Origin: Oenanthe sinensis
Taxonomy: Eukaryota > Streptophyta > Magnoliopsida > Apiales > Apiaceae
DNA length: 64,000 nucleotides
Reading direction: 5' to 3'
NCBI GenBank assembly: GCA_028671895.1
Contig: CM053809.1
Location: 35,315,501 to 35,379,500, forward strand
Both the position numbers and the translations under genes were made by a program. Shown here one piece after another: positions 1 to 11,591 of this stretch (its first letter is position 1; each line of letters begins with the position of its first letter). The notes below the pieces were generated by a model. It was not told the origin of the DNA and ran no database searches. It saw nothing but the letters and a program-made list of their open reading frames with translations.

Positions 1-1243
1 ATATTTTGTGAATTTGGCCAACTTTTTGGTCACAAAGCACACCAGTGCTCTGACTCTCCAGGTACCTGATCTTCCTTTTATTCCTCAAAGTGTATTATTT
101 TTTATTAAAAAAATAAGTGAAATCATTGATTGGGTAACTAAAGAAGCAAAGTGGTTATGCACGGAAACCTTAAAAATTAGTCAAGTTCATGGTGTTAGTA
201 GTGATATTTTAGTTATGATACCACCAATCTATTTATACTTGAAAATTATGTCTATATACAACTAAAGTATTCTATCTGTACAATGAGATTTATAAAGTTA
301 AACATGCATGCAAAGTATTCTCTGTGTTTGTATGTACATAGTGTTCGAAGATTAGTGATTATCTGCTAAAATTGTAATTACATGCTTCAATATGAGGTGC
401 CCTATTCATTACGTGTATATACTTCTTTTTATCTGTGACTTGCTAGACACATACTGATTCCTATAAATTCATGGCCAGTCTATTGAATCATTAATACAAA
501 ATCTCATTTTCTGAGTTCATTTATATGGAATGTGCTTGTTTGCGATAGCTTAATTACCCTGGCCATCTTTGCTATGGCTGCATCGTGGCAATATCTTGAC
601 AGTGTTAGGCCATTCCTCCAGGATAAGGTGGATGCTCCAGGAATGGTGCAGAAATTTTCTTTCTTTTTTCCATTTTCATATCATTTTTATGGTACTGATT
701 TATTGCTTGATTATTACTAGTATTCTTATTATATCTTCAAATCATATATATATAGTAGAAAATGTCGACTCTCCTGATAAAGCTTTCAGATGGCTTCTTT
801 GCAAACTACTATTTAAAAGTATGTGAGATGTAAAAACTTGATTAGAAGGTTTAAATTGATGATTGAATATAGAAACAGCGTGTAACAGTGAACATATATT
901 ATCATTTGAAAAGTGGTATTAGGTGCTACGCGGTGATTGGGTGAAAGGAAGTCTTAATTGTAAAATATGACTCAACTTTATGAATTATGTTAACCAGAAG
1001 ATTGTATATCAGAGAAAGTATAGTTTAATTGAATTAGATTGCGGCTTCGTTAAGGTAGTCTTTCTATTCATTAACAGAATCGTTTTCTTCTTCCAGGTCT
1101 TGGGAAATGCTAAAGGAGCAGTAGCTGTGGTTGTCTCCATTTTGATTTTCAAAAATCCCGTATCAGTAACAGGAATGCTTGGTTATGCACTCACAGTTTT
1201 TGGGGTTATCCTCTACAGCGAAGCCAAGAAGCGTAGCAAATGA
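1..1243 (+). CDS. Sugar-phosphate/phosphate translocator family protein, 3' end (partial)
   Basis: Last two exons of a gene running in from the left edge. Coding exons are <1-61 and 1097-1243 (stop TGA 1241-1243), with a GT-AG intron 62-1096. The first exon ends in the residues VTKHTSALTLQ and the second opens VLGNAKGAVAVVVSILIF and ends YSEAKKRSK. I recognise this as the C-terminus of the plant triose-phosphate translocator/nucleotide-sugar transporter (TPT, drug/metabolite transporter) family, the branch of putative Golgi or ER sugar-phosphate/phosphate translocators. The visible 66 residues hold the last two membrane helices, and the lysine-rich tail resembles a cytosolic retrieval signal. 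The splice joins codons cleanly (Q then V). Substrate cannot be told from this piece. Family confidence is high; exact member unknown. Confidence 0.85.
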
Positions 1244-2655
1244 GACACTGGTTTAATTACCTTGGACAAGAAAAATTCTAAGTGGAGAAGGGGTGAGAAT
1301 CCTGAATCAGATATTGTATATTGTTCTACATCTCTTCCAGCACTGAATTGAAGAGGAACCTCACTTTTTTGTTTTTATATATCGTTCATTCAGAAGGAGA
1401 TTTATAGTGTGGCCTGTACACAGAGAGATAACAGAATTCTTTCATGTCAATTACATTAACTGAATACTCTTGATTTTTACCATTTGAGTTTTGATCAATT
1501 TTGCTTTAGGAAAAAAATATAAATCCTAAATGTGATAATTATTGTGAAGAACAGAACAGAGGAACGAGTAGTTAAGAGTTCGTCTAGGGTACCCAAATCT
1601 CGAGGGTAGGCCATGGGTTTGCATTCGAGAGTACCACAAATAAAGATCTACTATGCAAATCAAGTTAGCTACAGTGCCACAGACATAGATCTAATATCTA
1701 AATGCTTACCGCAAACTCTCACAAAAAGAAAAAAAGAAAATTGTGACAACTCACAGAGTCACAGTAAGGTCGAGCTGAGCACAATCTGTGTCACAAGACG
1801 TGCAAATCACTCTTTTTGATTGCACTTGGAGTTTTATAATTTCAAGCATCACTAAAGTTGAAGTGCATGCATAATAAAGTTATACAAGGGGGGAATTTGT
1901 TTACGATAATGCGCCCCTTTTTCACATTCCACTTCCATGTATATCTACCTTTAAATATTATTTTTTATTTAAAAAATAATAAAATTTTCAAAATTATTTG
2001 TGAAATTATCTTTTAAATACTCGTACAAAATATTAAAATTACAAATATTTTAAGACGGAAACTCATTTTGATTTAACTCGATTCGTTTACATTTCTTTTA
2101 TGAAAATGTCACTTCACTCCTTGCGTTGTATTTTATCTTTGGACGGCTCTCCGCGAAAAGGACCATCTTTTCTTCATATTCTCTCCATTCTCAGCACACA
2201 CACTGACACACACACTGACACACACACACAAACACACACTTATATTCGTATACATTTCTATCTACACCTATTTGAAAAGGCTAGTTCTTGGATATTTAAG
2301 CTTGATCAACAATTGTGAGCTCAATTCTTCAACCCCTTAAACTCTATCTTGCTTTTTTCTTCACTCTGTGTTATCAAGGTACATATTTATACTTTCTTGC
2401 ACATGGGTTTGGATAGATTACATGTTTTAAGTATACTCATAGTTTCATAGTCATACATTACACTTAAAAATGTAAAGATTGAATCTTTTTTCTGTCCTTT
2501 ACATGATTTTTTTTATTATTATGGTTATGAAAAATGTGAGCAACTTTGAGATTTTGTTAGTGTTTCTTGTTGTTGTTGAAGCTTAAGATTGTTGAGGGTT
2601 GGCTTTAATTTGAGGTACAGTACAAGAAAAGGCAAGATCAGATTTTAGAAAAGAG
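1244..2655. other. Intergenic: translocator 3' UTR and WLIM1 promoter/leader
   Basis: No coding feature seen. The left part is the translocator 3' UTR. The stretch from about 1920 is AT-rich and leads into the LIM gene. A CACA/CACTGA microsatellite lies at 2195-2240. A GT after TTATCAAG at 2379 could be the donor of a leader intron in the LIM gene 5' UTR, ending shortly before the ATG at 2656; this is inferred, not proven. Confidence 0.5.
2195..2240. repeat. CA-rich microsatellite (CACACTGA/CACACA)
   Basis: Short tandem run of CACA with interspersed CTGA units, in the presumed promoter or leader of the LIM-domain gene. It is a candidate length-polymorphic marker. Confidence 0.8.
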
Positions 2656-4837
2656 ATGTCTTTTACTGGAACCCAACAAAAATGCAAGGTCTGTGAGAAG
2701 ACTGTTTATCCAATGGAGCTTTTGTCTGCTGATGGAGTTGATTTTCACAAATCTTGCTTTAGGTGCACTCACTGCAAAGGGACCCTAAAGGTAATTAATT
2801 TTTCTACTACTAGTTTACTCTGTTCTTGATTTGTTGATTTATAATGTTTTATTGTTTTTGTCGTCGAAAGATTTTTTATGCTGGTAGTATTAATTCTGTT
2901 GTGATTGCTCGTGACATGGTTAAGCTGATTGTTCTAATATTGATGGAAAGCTGCCAGTAAATGTAGTGGTGATTGTTCAGATGTTCTAAATTAGTGACAG
3001 GAACAATGACACAGTTGGCACTTGTTCTATAGGCACCATTAGTGCTGACTATTGTGGTTCTAAATTTTTTGTTTCTCTGTAGTTGCAGCTTTGTAAGTAT
3101 AAGGATGTGAGACTTTCTCTGTTTTCAGCAATATAGAAAGTAACCCCAGTTGGTATCCTTATGAAGATATACAAATCTTCTTATTCATTCTGTTTATTAA
3201 TCATATCTCAACTTACTTAATGTGGACTACTTTATAACTTGATAAACAGAACTACTGTGACTGTGATGCCTGTGAATAAATATTATTTATTAATGTACCT
3301 GTCCTGCAGCTGGGAAACTACTCATCAATGGAAGGTGTTTTGTACTGTAAGCCTCACTTTGAACAACTCTTTAAGGAGTCAGGGAACTACAACAAGAACT
3401 TTCAGTCACGTATGTCATTTTCATTAATCAGTAAATACTATCATTGCATATATGAATTATATTTTCAAGTTGTAATTCATATTGTTTTCTTTCAGCTGCA
3501 AAGTCAGCTGACAAGTTAACCCCAGAGCTGGTAAATTTTTCTCGAGCACTACTTATAGTTATATCTGTAGAAAGACTATATGTCTATACTGATCTTCTTG
3601 TTTTACGCAAGCTCGTGTCACCGGTTACTCTATGAATTTGCAGACAAGGTCACCTAGCAAAGCTGCTGGAATGTTTTCTGGGACACAAGAAAAATGTGCA
3701 ACTTGTGGTAAAACAGCATATCCACTAGAGAAGGTATTCAGCTTTACTATATAAACGGAAACAATACAATTAATACTACAATGTCCATGATCTGAGGCTC
3801 GGGTTTCGTAGTGTAGTAGTGTTTAATTGATACATGCAGTATATGTAGTCGTTAGGCCGTAACTATTATTGCAATACAATCCTTTGAACAATAACTGCAA
3901 AAAAGCCATATCAACCTGGATCCTTTGAGCTGTCAACCTGGCTTCTTCACATCCACACACTCTCATAATATGATCAATATATAGCAATGAAAAGCAGCAT
4001 GCATTTTTGGCTAATTAGTAGGATTAACAGATGATATGAGTATATGACTTGATGTGTTAGTTTCACAGAATGAACAGTGCTATTAAGAAATACTTCTTAA
4101 ACTATAATAAAGAGCCTGATAGGGCTCCATCTTTCACTGTTGAGTGTTCTTGATTATTGTAGTTGCATCCCTTCACCAGTACATAAAATGCATGTAGAAT
4201 TGTGCATGACCTTTCATTTCACAGTTGTCGTATTGTATGAATTACTGTTTAAGATTAGAAGCAACACTTTGACATAGGCTAGTATAATTGTTATCCTGAG
4301 GCCCTTATTTAAAAACTTTAGTTAAGGATGTACTTATTATCTCAAGAAAATAAGAATATTCAAATTGTTGACAGTGTCTGAAGGTAGTTAATTATAAGAA
4401 ATTTTATAAGCAACCAGGAAATAGAAAAGGGCATATTCGAAAAACAGAAATGATTGTCCAACAGTCCAAGTGCTGCCATAATCAGCTGAGATTATAATAG
4501 ATATCCACTGGAAGCCTGATATAGCTGTCTACTTGTCTGATGAACTACTAGTTGGATAATTACTCATGTGCAGGTGGGCCTGTAATATGTCTTATGTATT
4601 TGTTTCTGTTTGTGAATATAATGTCAGGTAACAGTGGAGAACCAATCTTATCATAAAACATGCTTCAAGTGCTCTCATGGCGGATGCTACATAACTCCAT
4701 CAACTTATGCAGCCCTTGAAGGCATTTTGTATTGTAAACATCATTTTTCCCAGCTATTCAAGGAGAAAGGCAGCTACAACCATCTGCTTAAGTCAGCATC
4801 AATAAAGCGCCCTGTAGCCTCTGTTCCTGAAGCTTGA
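2656..4837 (+). CDS. WLIM1: WLIM1-type two-LIM-domain actin-binding protein
   Basis: Five coding exons: 2656-2790, 3310-3409, 3496-3530, 3644-3733 and 4628-4837 (stop TGA), all with GT-AG borders and consistent phase. They encode about 189 residues, the usual length for plant WLIM proteins. The first LIM domain (about residues 9-62) starts KCKVCEKTVYP and has the zinc pattern CxxC...HxxCxxCxxC...CxxH. The second (about residues 104-160) starts KCATCGKTAYP and keeps the CxxC...HxxCxxC...CxxH ligands with the plant variant HGGC. The linker holds PAKSADKLTPEL. Family knowledge: plant LIM proteins bundle and stabilise actin filaments and some also enter the nucleus as transcriptional regulators. 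The ATG at 2656 begins MSFTGTQQKCKVC, a typical start. The call to the WLIM1 subgroup rests on remembered similarity. Confidence 0.93.
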
Positions 4838-7800
4838 AGCTTCCCACCCTGCTCGTTCCTTTCCCCCTTAGAGTGTGTACTTACAACTTGCGTTCTTTGA
4901 GTGTGTTTTCCTCTGGAGACCTTTTATTATTAAATTGACATATTTGTTAACTGACGAAACTTGTTTTTCTTGTTTTTATGTCCCAAACGTCTGAAATCAC
5001 TCCAACTGGACTTGTGTGCTTGTTTCGTTTGTGATAGTCTTGTCCTATTTTGCTCATAGTGAATCATCGATATTCAATATCGGAAGGCACATAATTAAAG
5101 TCAGGTACATGGTGATTATAAAAAACAACCATAACAAGGGCTAAAAAAGCGATTTAGACTTCCAAGTTTATACAACCAAATTTGAAATACAAGGGCCATC
5201 ATATAACCATTGGGGAAGTTCATCTGTCAACAGGAAATATGGTTGCAAAATTTTTTGATAAGAGAAATAAGAATAACTAAACAATTTAGATTCATGTTTT
5301 GAAACCCATGATTTAGCTCAACTTCTTCCAAAAAACTATAATTCAATACTTGTAATTTTTACTACATTATTTCGACGAGAGGGATCTTTGTGTATTGACA
5401 TCAGTTGTGATTCAAACACAGATTGTTGCTGATGGGCCGGCCTCTAAGGGGTCGTTTGATTCGAAGGTTTCTGGAATGAGATATGAGTTTAGAATGGATA
5501 AGTGTTTGTTTCATTTTTTTAAAATTTCAAACTGGTTTTTGATACTCAATGAGAGATGCGTATGAATATCAATTTTAATATTATTATTTTGTTATTGATA
5601 ATTAGCATTATTAATAATCAAAAAATAATAATATATACAATCAAGCATTACTAATAATAAAAAAAATTATTTATGTAATAAAGTAAATATATCTAACTAT
5701 TAATTCAATAATACTTTATATTAAATAATTTCATTTCAGAACTAAATCAAATACATGATATCAATAATGAAATTTCATCCTCATATCACCCTAACCCGAT
5801 CCCTCACTCATACTCCCACCTGAACCAAACGACCCTAAATGATGTTCAGGAGACTGGTAGAACATTTGTAGGAGTTGTAAACTACCAGTGCAGTAGTGCA
5901 CCAACTCAGGTGGCAGTCATACCGAGTATGACATTGCAACAACTTATCAGAAAAAAGCCAAAAAGGGGTGTAAATGGTTCAAATTATTCGTGATTTATTT
6001 CTCGTAAATACTCAAAAACTCGATATTTATTGAACTGGGCTTGAATTTGAGTCATTCGAATATCTTATTAAGCCTAACTTGAGAATTTAAATTTCATGGC
6101 TCGATCGAACTCGATCTCAATCTCGAAGCCGAACCTTTTAATCAAGCTCGTGATTGAGCTTGACACTATTCAGCTCATGTTGATTACACCCTAGTCGCAA
6201 ATATGTTGGTCCATCATCGGAAGTCTATTCTAGTTCCTCAGATGAAAAAAAGTAGAAAAGTGCATATACTTGTGGGCTACCTACATAAATTGTGCTACAT
6301 CATAGTCAGAAACCAAACATTCAGCCAGAATTAAGTCAATATCTGCATAAATTCCCCCACATGCTTACTGAAATCAGTTCATGCACCAAGTACTAAATGC
6401 AAGACACAGAAATCTGTATGCATCTTCTAAAAGTTTTATGAAAGGCTTGATGATTTTATTGATGTTTGTATGTGTATGTCCTTGTGAATGGGCAGAGCCA
6501 GGTGCTCTTTATACATCTAGCCAAGGGTCTGTTGCTTGAAGCATTCCACTGATTGTGGATCATGTATTGTGTAGAATATTACATAATAAATATATAAGAT
6601 ATGTACAAGCATTACTATAATTACAATCCATGATTATGGGGATTGAACTGATCTCCAGTGATATGCATATGCTAGCTGTTATCTTCATCTTATTGATCAG
6701 GAAAATAAAAGTTTATTATTATAAGTTCTAACCTAATGCCCTTATGCATCTGTCATTCTTTATGCGAATAAAGAAAGATAACCGTGATAGAAAAAAAATA
6801 TGAATTTCAGGCAGCTTTGATAAAGTTTAGCAGATAATTTATGCTAGTCGTCTTGCTGGTGTGTATTTCAGTTTAAGTTTAATCTTTTGTTAGTGCGAAT
6901 ATTATCGCTATCATCAGTTTCATTTACTTGCAAATTGGTGGAGAACCATTATATCTGAACAAAACGCATTATATTAACAAGTGCGCAACTTTAATTCTAA
7001 ATGCACACCCATGCATTCTAACCGCCAAGTCACCAACTCTGACATGATACAAACCTCTCAAGTTAGTAACAACTGCACATTTTAATCAAAATCTTTACAC
7101 TCATATGCATTTGACATTTGTCTGTATGGGATTGTTTATAAACAAAGAAATTTGAATGACTGTGGCTTATAAGCTCTAACAAGTGCGCAAATCTCTCGCA
7201 AAGAGGCTTAGATTCTATATCAATTAAAAGCCAAAAGTCGAGACTTTTGCAAGTCTGCCATGTCTAATTTTCTACAAAGGTGTGAACTTATTTACTCATC
7301 ACTCATTTCGTGCTTTCTTCGAAAGGCCATGTTGTTAGCTGATTCATTATGCACTCGGATGCTATTCTGAAAACAGCTTTCTTTTTCGCTGCAATCTGCG
7401 TCCTTTATTGTATTGCAGCCATGTTAAGTTAGATTTTTAATGCGTACTACAAAAACTTGGCTGATCTCGCTCACCATTCACCAATCACCATATACATTAC
7501 TTTAGAGCTAATGCAGAGTCTCCAATTCACACTCCTCTCCTCGTGTATTAAATTATATATCCTCCCATCTTCATGCATAAACTAATTCCTAATTATAAAG
7601 GAAAATAAGCACAGCTTTTTCCCCCATTTGCAGTAATCAGGTCTCTATCCTCAGTGATCGTTTATTCGTGCATCGAAGATAAAAGGAACATGAGGATTTT
7701 GCTGATAGTCTGATGGGAAAACTCGAAAATGGAGGACTTGTCATAATTAATAGCCTAGAAAATGGATTGAATTATGCAGTTTTTTCTTCTGAAGTAAGGA

Positions 7801-8773
7801 AAGACTCTTTTCCACTGCTGTGGCCAATGTCATAGGTTTGAATCCTCACCCCCTCCCCGCATACTTAATTCTAACATATTGAGAAATACGCAATGTTACC
7901 CCAAAAGATAAATACCGACAAAGAATTCAAATAAGAAGTGAACAGTTTCATAATTTGCCTTACTTTTCTTTGTGGATTGTTTACTTTTTAAAAGTGCTAC
8001 TACCAAAAGATCGTCCAATAGCAAGCTAAACTTTTATTTGCTGACAAAAAAGTATTTTGATTTGCTTAGACACATGGAGCCAAGCCCTCCTTCTATCACC
8101 ACCCTATAATAAGTGAAAAAGGCAAATAAATATGCTTGTGCTGCAAAAAACCATTAACCCCAATCAAAATCAGCCACCTTTAGATTTTTTTAATGTCCCC
8201 TATTCTTTTTCTAACTCACTTATCATATGGATTCATCCATAAGTGATAAGACCATGACTAGAGTACAGAACTATACTCCAACAACTTCTTGATGTTTTGA
8301 TCATTCTATCTCCCATTTTCTTTTTTTAAGCACAATCTTTAACTTGCTTTTTCTAATTCCTCAGTATAAATCCCATTTCTCAGTATGGTTATGATATATT
8401 CTTAATCTTTGTAACTTTCTTGAAGTATTAGACTGGTTTTCTTTTTAGAGAAAACAAGGTCTTCAGAATAATATATTTCGGATTATGTTTGTTGTATGGT
8501 TGGTTGTATTTTGGCTTTTATTTGTTCTTGTAATATCATTTGCTAAATTTTCAAGATACTTAAAAGGTTGGTTTCGATTCGTTATTCCCTTCTATTTTTT
8601 TGCTAGATTCTTTAAATTATGATGAAACAAAGACTATTTTGATTCCCGTTGATTGATTAAATATTTAAGGTCTTCTTAGCGCTTGTATATATCCTCATAC
8701 TTGATGTTGTGCTCCAAATATTTTACTAAATCTTGAAAATTTTAATTCTACAGGCAGTTGGAACTTAACAAAT
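4838..8773. other. Intergenic, 3.9 kb, with one Harbinger-like MITE
   Basis: WLIM1 3' UTR to about 4950, then AT-rich DNA without a supportable gene. A MITE sits at 5448-5835. The 300-400 bp before 8774 are T-rich and probably hold the MYB promoter, 5' leader and possibly a leader intron ending near ACAG at 8751-8755. Confidence 0.6.
5448..5835. mobile_element. PIF/Harbinger-like MITE, 388 bp
   Basis: Ends are inverted: left GGGGTCGTTTGATTC, and the reverse complement of the right end is GGGTCGTTTGGTTC. Both sides are flanked by TAA (5445-5447 and 5836-5838), the 3-bp target duplication expected for PIF/Harbinger. The interior is AT-rich with no open frame. The left end carries one extra G. 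Confidence 0.75.
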
Positions 8774-10175
8774 ATGGAGACTTTGTATCCTCCTCATAAT
8801 TTCATGTCAAACTGGTTGAAGCAAGGGTTTCAAAGCACATACTGGACAATTGAGGACAACAAAATGTTTGAGAGTTGCCTTGCATTTTTTGATAAAGAGA
8901 CCCCTGATCGATGGTTAAGGGTGGCATCTATGATCCCTGGGAAATCTGTCTTAGATGTGATTGAGCAGTACAAAAAATTGGAGGAGGATATTAGCGATAT
9001 CGAAGCTGGTCTTTTTCCACTTCCAGGGAACCTGCAGGACGATTCTTCCACAAAGAAATTGGTGAAAAATCTGGAGCTCAATGAATTTGGAAAGCGTCCT
9101 TTTGCTTGTAGATCTTCTGATCATGAGAAAAAGAAAGGTGTGCCTTGGACAGAATATGAACACAGGTCAGTTTCTTCATACATATATTGTTTAAAGCTTA
9201 TCATACGAACTGGAACAGAAAATTTCATCCGCAATTTTCATTTATTATCCTAAAGCTTGACTTGCCTAAACTGTGCCTTCAATTCAAAATTACCTGCTAT
9301 TTGTAAGTTTACTGTTAAAATATGTCTCGATTATGGGGATTCATTAATAACCCATTAGCAAGACTCCTTTCCCCCTCCCCTTGTGACCAAAATCAAAAGT
9401 TCGCATCTTTATTTCCACTCCTTGTACACTCAAGAATCTAATTCTTGAAAAATATGCAACGTAACAGAAAAAGATCTTTAATTTAACAAGTACTTTTGAT
9501 GACTGAGGGACTTGGGCAATTATACTTGTACATAAAAAATTAAACTGATACTGTGAAGCCTAAGATCAGTCGTATATGACAACTTTGTTTTCTGATTATC
9601 AGAGAATTAATTTACTGTTGCCAAAACTTCAGCAGCCACAGCTAAGTTCATTTAAACAATCTAACAAATACATACACTCTCCATCTCTTATTAAAATTGA
9701 ACTATTGTTTGTTTTATGATAACACTGCAGGCAGTTTCTTATGGGACTTCAAAAGCATGGCAAAGGAGACTGGAGGAACATTTCGCGAAATTTTGTGATC
9801 ACCAAAACATCAACTCAAGTAGCAAGCCATGCTCAAAAATATTACTTAAGACAGCTGCTTTCAGAAGGAAAACAAAAGAAGAGGCCTAGCATCCACGATA
9901 TTACAACCGTCCATTTAACAGATGCTACTACTCCATCCGACGAATACAAATATCCTGCAGACAACAAATCTACATTCATTCCACAGAAGTTCATTAGCAT
10001 GCCAAAAAAATTTCTTGATCAGAACAAGACAGATGATGGATCATTGATGATGTTTAACTCGATGCATAATAATACATGTATGCCATTTAAGCATGAGTTT
10101 GGTGACCATGGTGCTTATGTCAACCTTCTGAATTTAGGGTTTCAGTTCCAAGCAACTAGACATCAAATTTGGTGA
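8774..10175 (+). CDS. DIVARICATA-like MYB transcription factor (two SANT/MYB repeats)
   Basis: Two exons, 8774-9165 and 9731-10175 (stop TGA), with a GT-AG intron that splits an Arg codon (AG|G); the product is about 278 residues. The first SANT repeat lies at about residues 22-78 (YWTIEDNKMFE ... RWLRVASMIPGKS), followed by a linker. The second MYB repeat lies at about residues 122-172 (VPWTEYEHRQFLMGLQKHG ... DWRNISRNFV). It ends in SHAQKYY, where most family members have SHAQKYF. This two-domain plan is that of the DIVARICATA/I-box-binding class, nuclear regulators acting in development, sugar and hormone responses; RADIALIS-type single-repeat proteins can antagonise it. The start ATG precedes METLYPPH, as is usual in the family. 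The target genes cannot be read from sequence. Confidence 0.93.
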
Positions 10176-10591
10176 TAGGAGAGATCAGTATCTTGATGTG
10201 TTGTGTTTAGTATGTTTGATGAATGCTGAAAACAGAGTTTGTTCAGTAACTATGGCATAGTAAAATGTGATAGTATGGCTTGTTGAATATTAATTAATTA
10301 GAGAAATGCAACCGTGTGATGTAAATATGATTTATGCATCATATATTTTCTTCTTCAGTTTCCCATATTCACACTGTCGTATACTCACACATGCATGTCT
10401 CCGCTTAGATTCGAACCCTCAACATCAATATTGACTATAATAAGTCTATATTGAACTATTTCTTGAAAAGAAGGTACAAGATGATTGAGAAGAATCCAAT
10501 CCATGCTAGTGGAATGCACTTTAAAGGTGCTAATGACAAAGCACAGGCTGCAGAGCACCTGCCAGTTAATTAGGTGACGTGGCCAAATGGG
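10176..10591. other. MYB 3' UTR and short spacer
   Basis: No gene seen. It holds the probable 3' UTR of the MYB gene and AT-rich DNA up to the target duplication of the hAT-like element. Confidence 0.6.
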
Positions 10592-10599
10592 ATTATAAG

Positions 10600-11583
10600 T
10601 AAGGCCGTAAACCGGATAATTCGGATACGGATTTGTCAATATCTGTATCCGAATTCGAATCCGAAAATCTGTATCCGTATCCGTATCCGAATCCGGAAAA
10701 TTTTAAAGGTTAATATCCGAATCCGGATCCGACGGATACTATCCGGATACGGATAATATCCGGATCCGGATCCGATTTTTAATAATTTTTTTAAATTTAT
10801 ATTAAAAATTCAAAAAAAATTGCAAAAAAAAAATTAAAAATTTAATTTATTTTTTTTAATTGAGTTAAGAGTTAAAGGGATTTAAGCCTATTTTATTTTT
10901 TTAAAAATTAATTTTTATTTATTTTTTCAATCTAATTTTGTTATCTTAATAATATTAAATTCAAATGATATTTTTATATATGTCTATGATATTTTTACAA
11001 TTATATAAAATTTGTATAAATATATTATTTAATGAATATATATACACACTACAAAACTAATAGAATAAATTTTAAATTGTATATATATATTATTTATGTG
11101 ATATATGTGATACGATTTAAAATGTATAAAATACTATAGAAATATAAATTGATATATATATATATTGAATATATATTTTAAAGTATAACCATGTGTAGTG
11201 TATATATTAATTTATTAAATTTAAATAGACATTAGAGTTGAGCTAATTAAAAAATATAATTGAATCAAATTAAACGAGTTTATAACTATAAGTGTATATA
11301 TAAAAATATATAAATGGACTTATAACTATAAATGAGTTTAAAAATATATAATTATATATTATATATATTAAAAAAATTATATATATTATATATAATTAAT
11401 TTCGGATACGGATATTTTCGGATACGGATGTGCCTATATCCATATCCGTATCCGGAATCTTCGGATTCGGATACGGATAATATCCGGTTTCTTCCGGATA
11501 CGGATAATATCCGCTTTTTTCCGAATACGAATACAGATATTTCGGACGAATATCGGATTTTTCGGATTTTTTTGACAGCCCTA
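10600..11583. mobile_element. Non-autonomous hAT-like element with CGGATA-rich ends, 984 bp
   Basis: Terminal inverted repeats are imperfect: left TAAGGCCGTAAACCGG, and right reverse complement TAGGGCTGTCAAAAAAA. Flanks are ATTATAAG (10592-10599) and GTTATAAG (11584-11591), an 8-bp target duplication with one mismatch, as expected for hAT. About 160 bp at each end is packed with alternating TATCCG/CGGATA units, many forming TATCCGGATACGGATA palindromes. The middle (about 10780-11400) is extremely AT-rich and non-coding. Short open frames here, such as the Arg/Ile-rich one at 10574-10756, are translation of the repeat and not genes. Confidence 0.82.
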
Positions 11584-11591
11584 GTTATAAG

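Noticed and set aside
7790..7860. SINE or tRNA gene suggested by GGTTTGAATCC
   Set aside because: No matching A box, cloverleaf or target duplication could be found.
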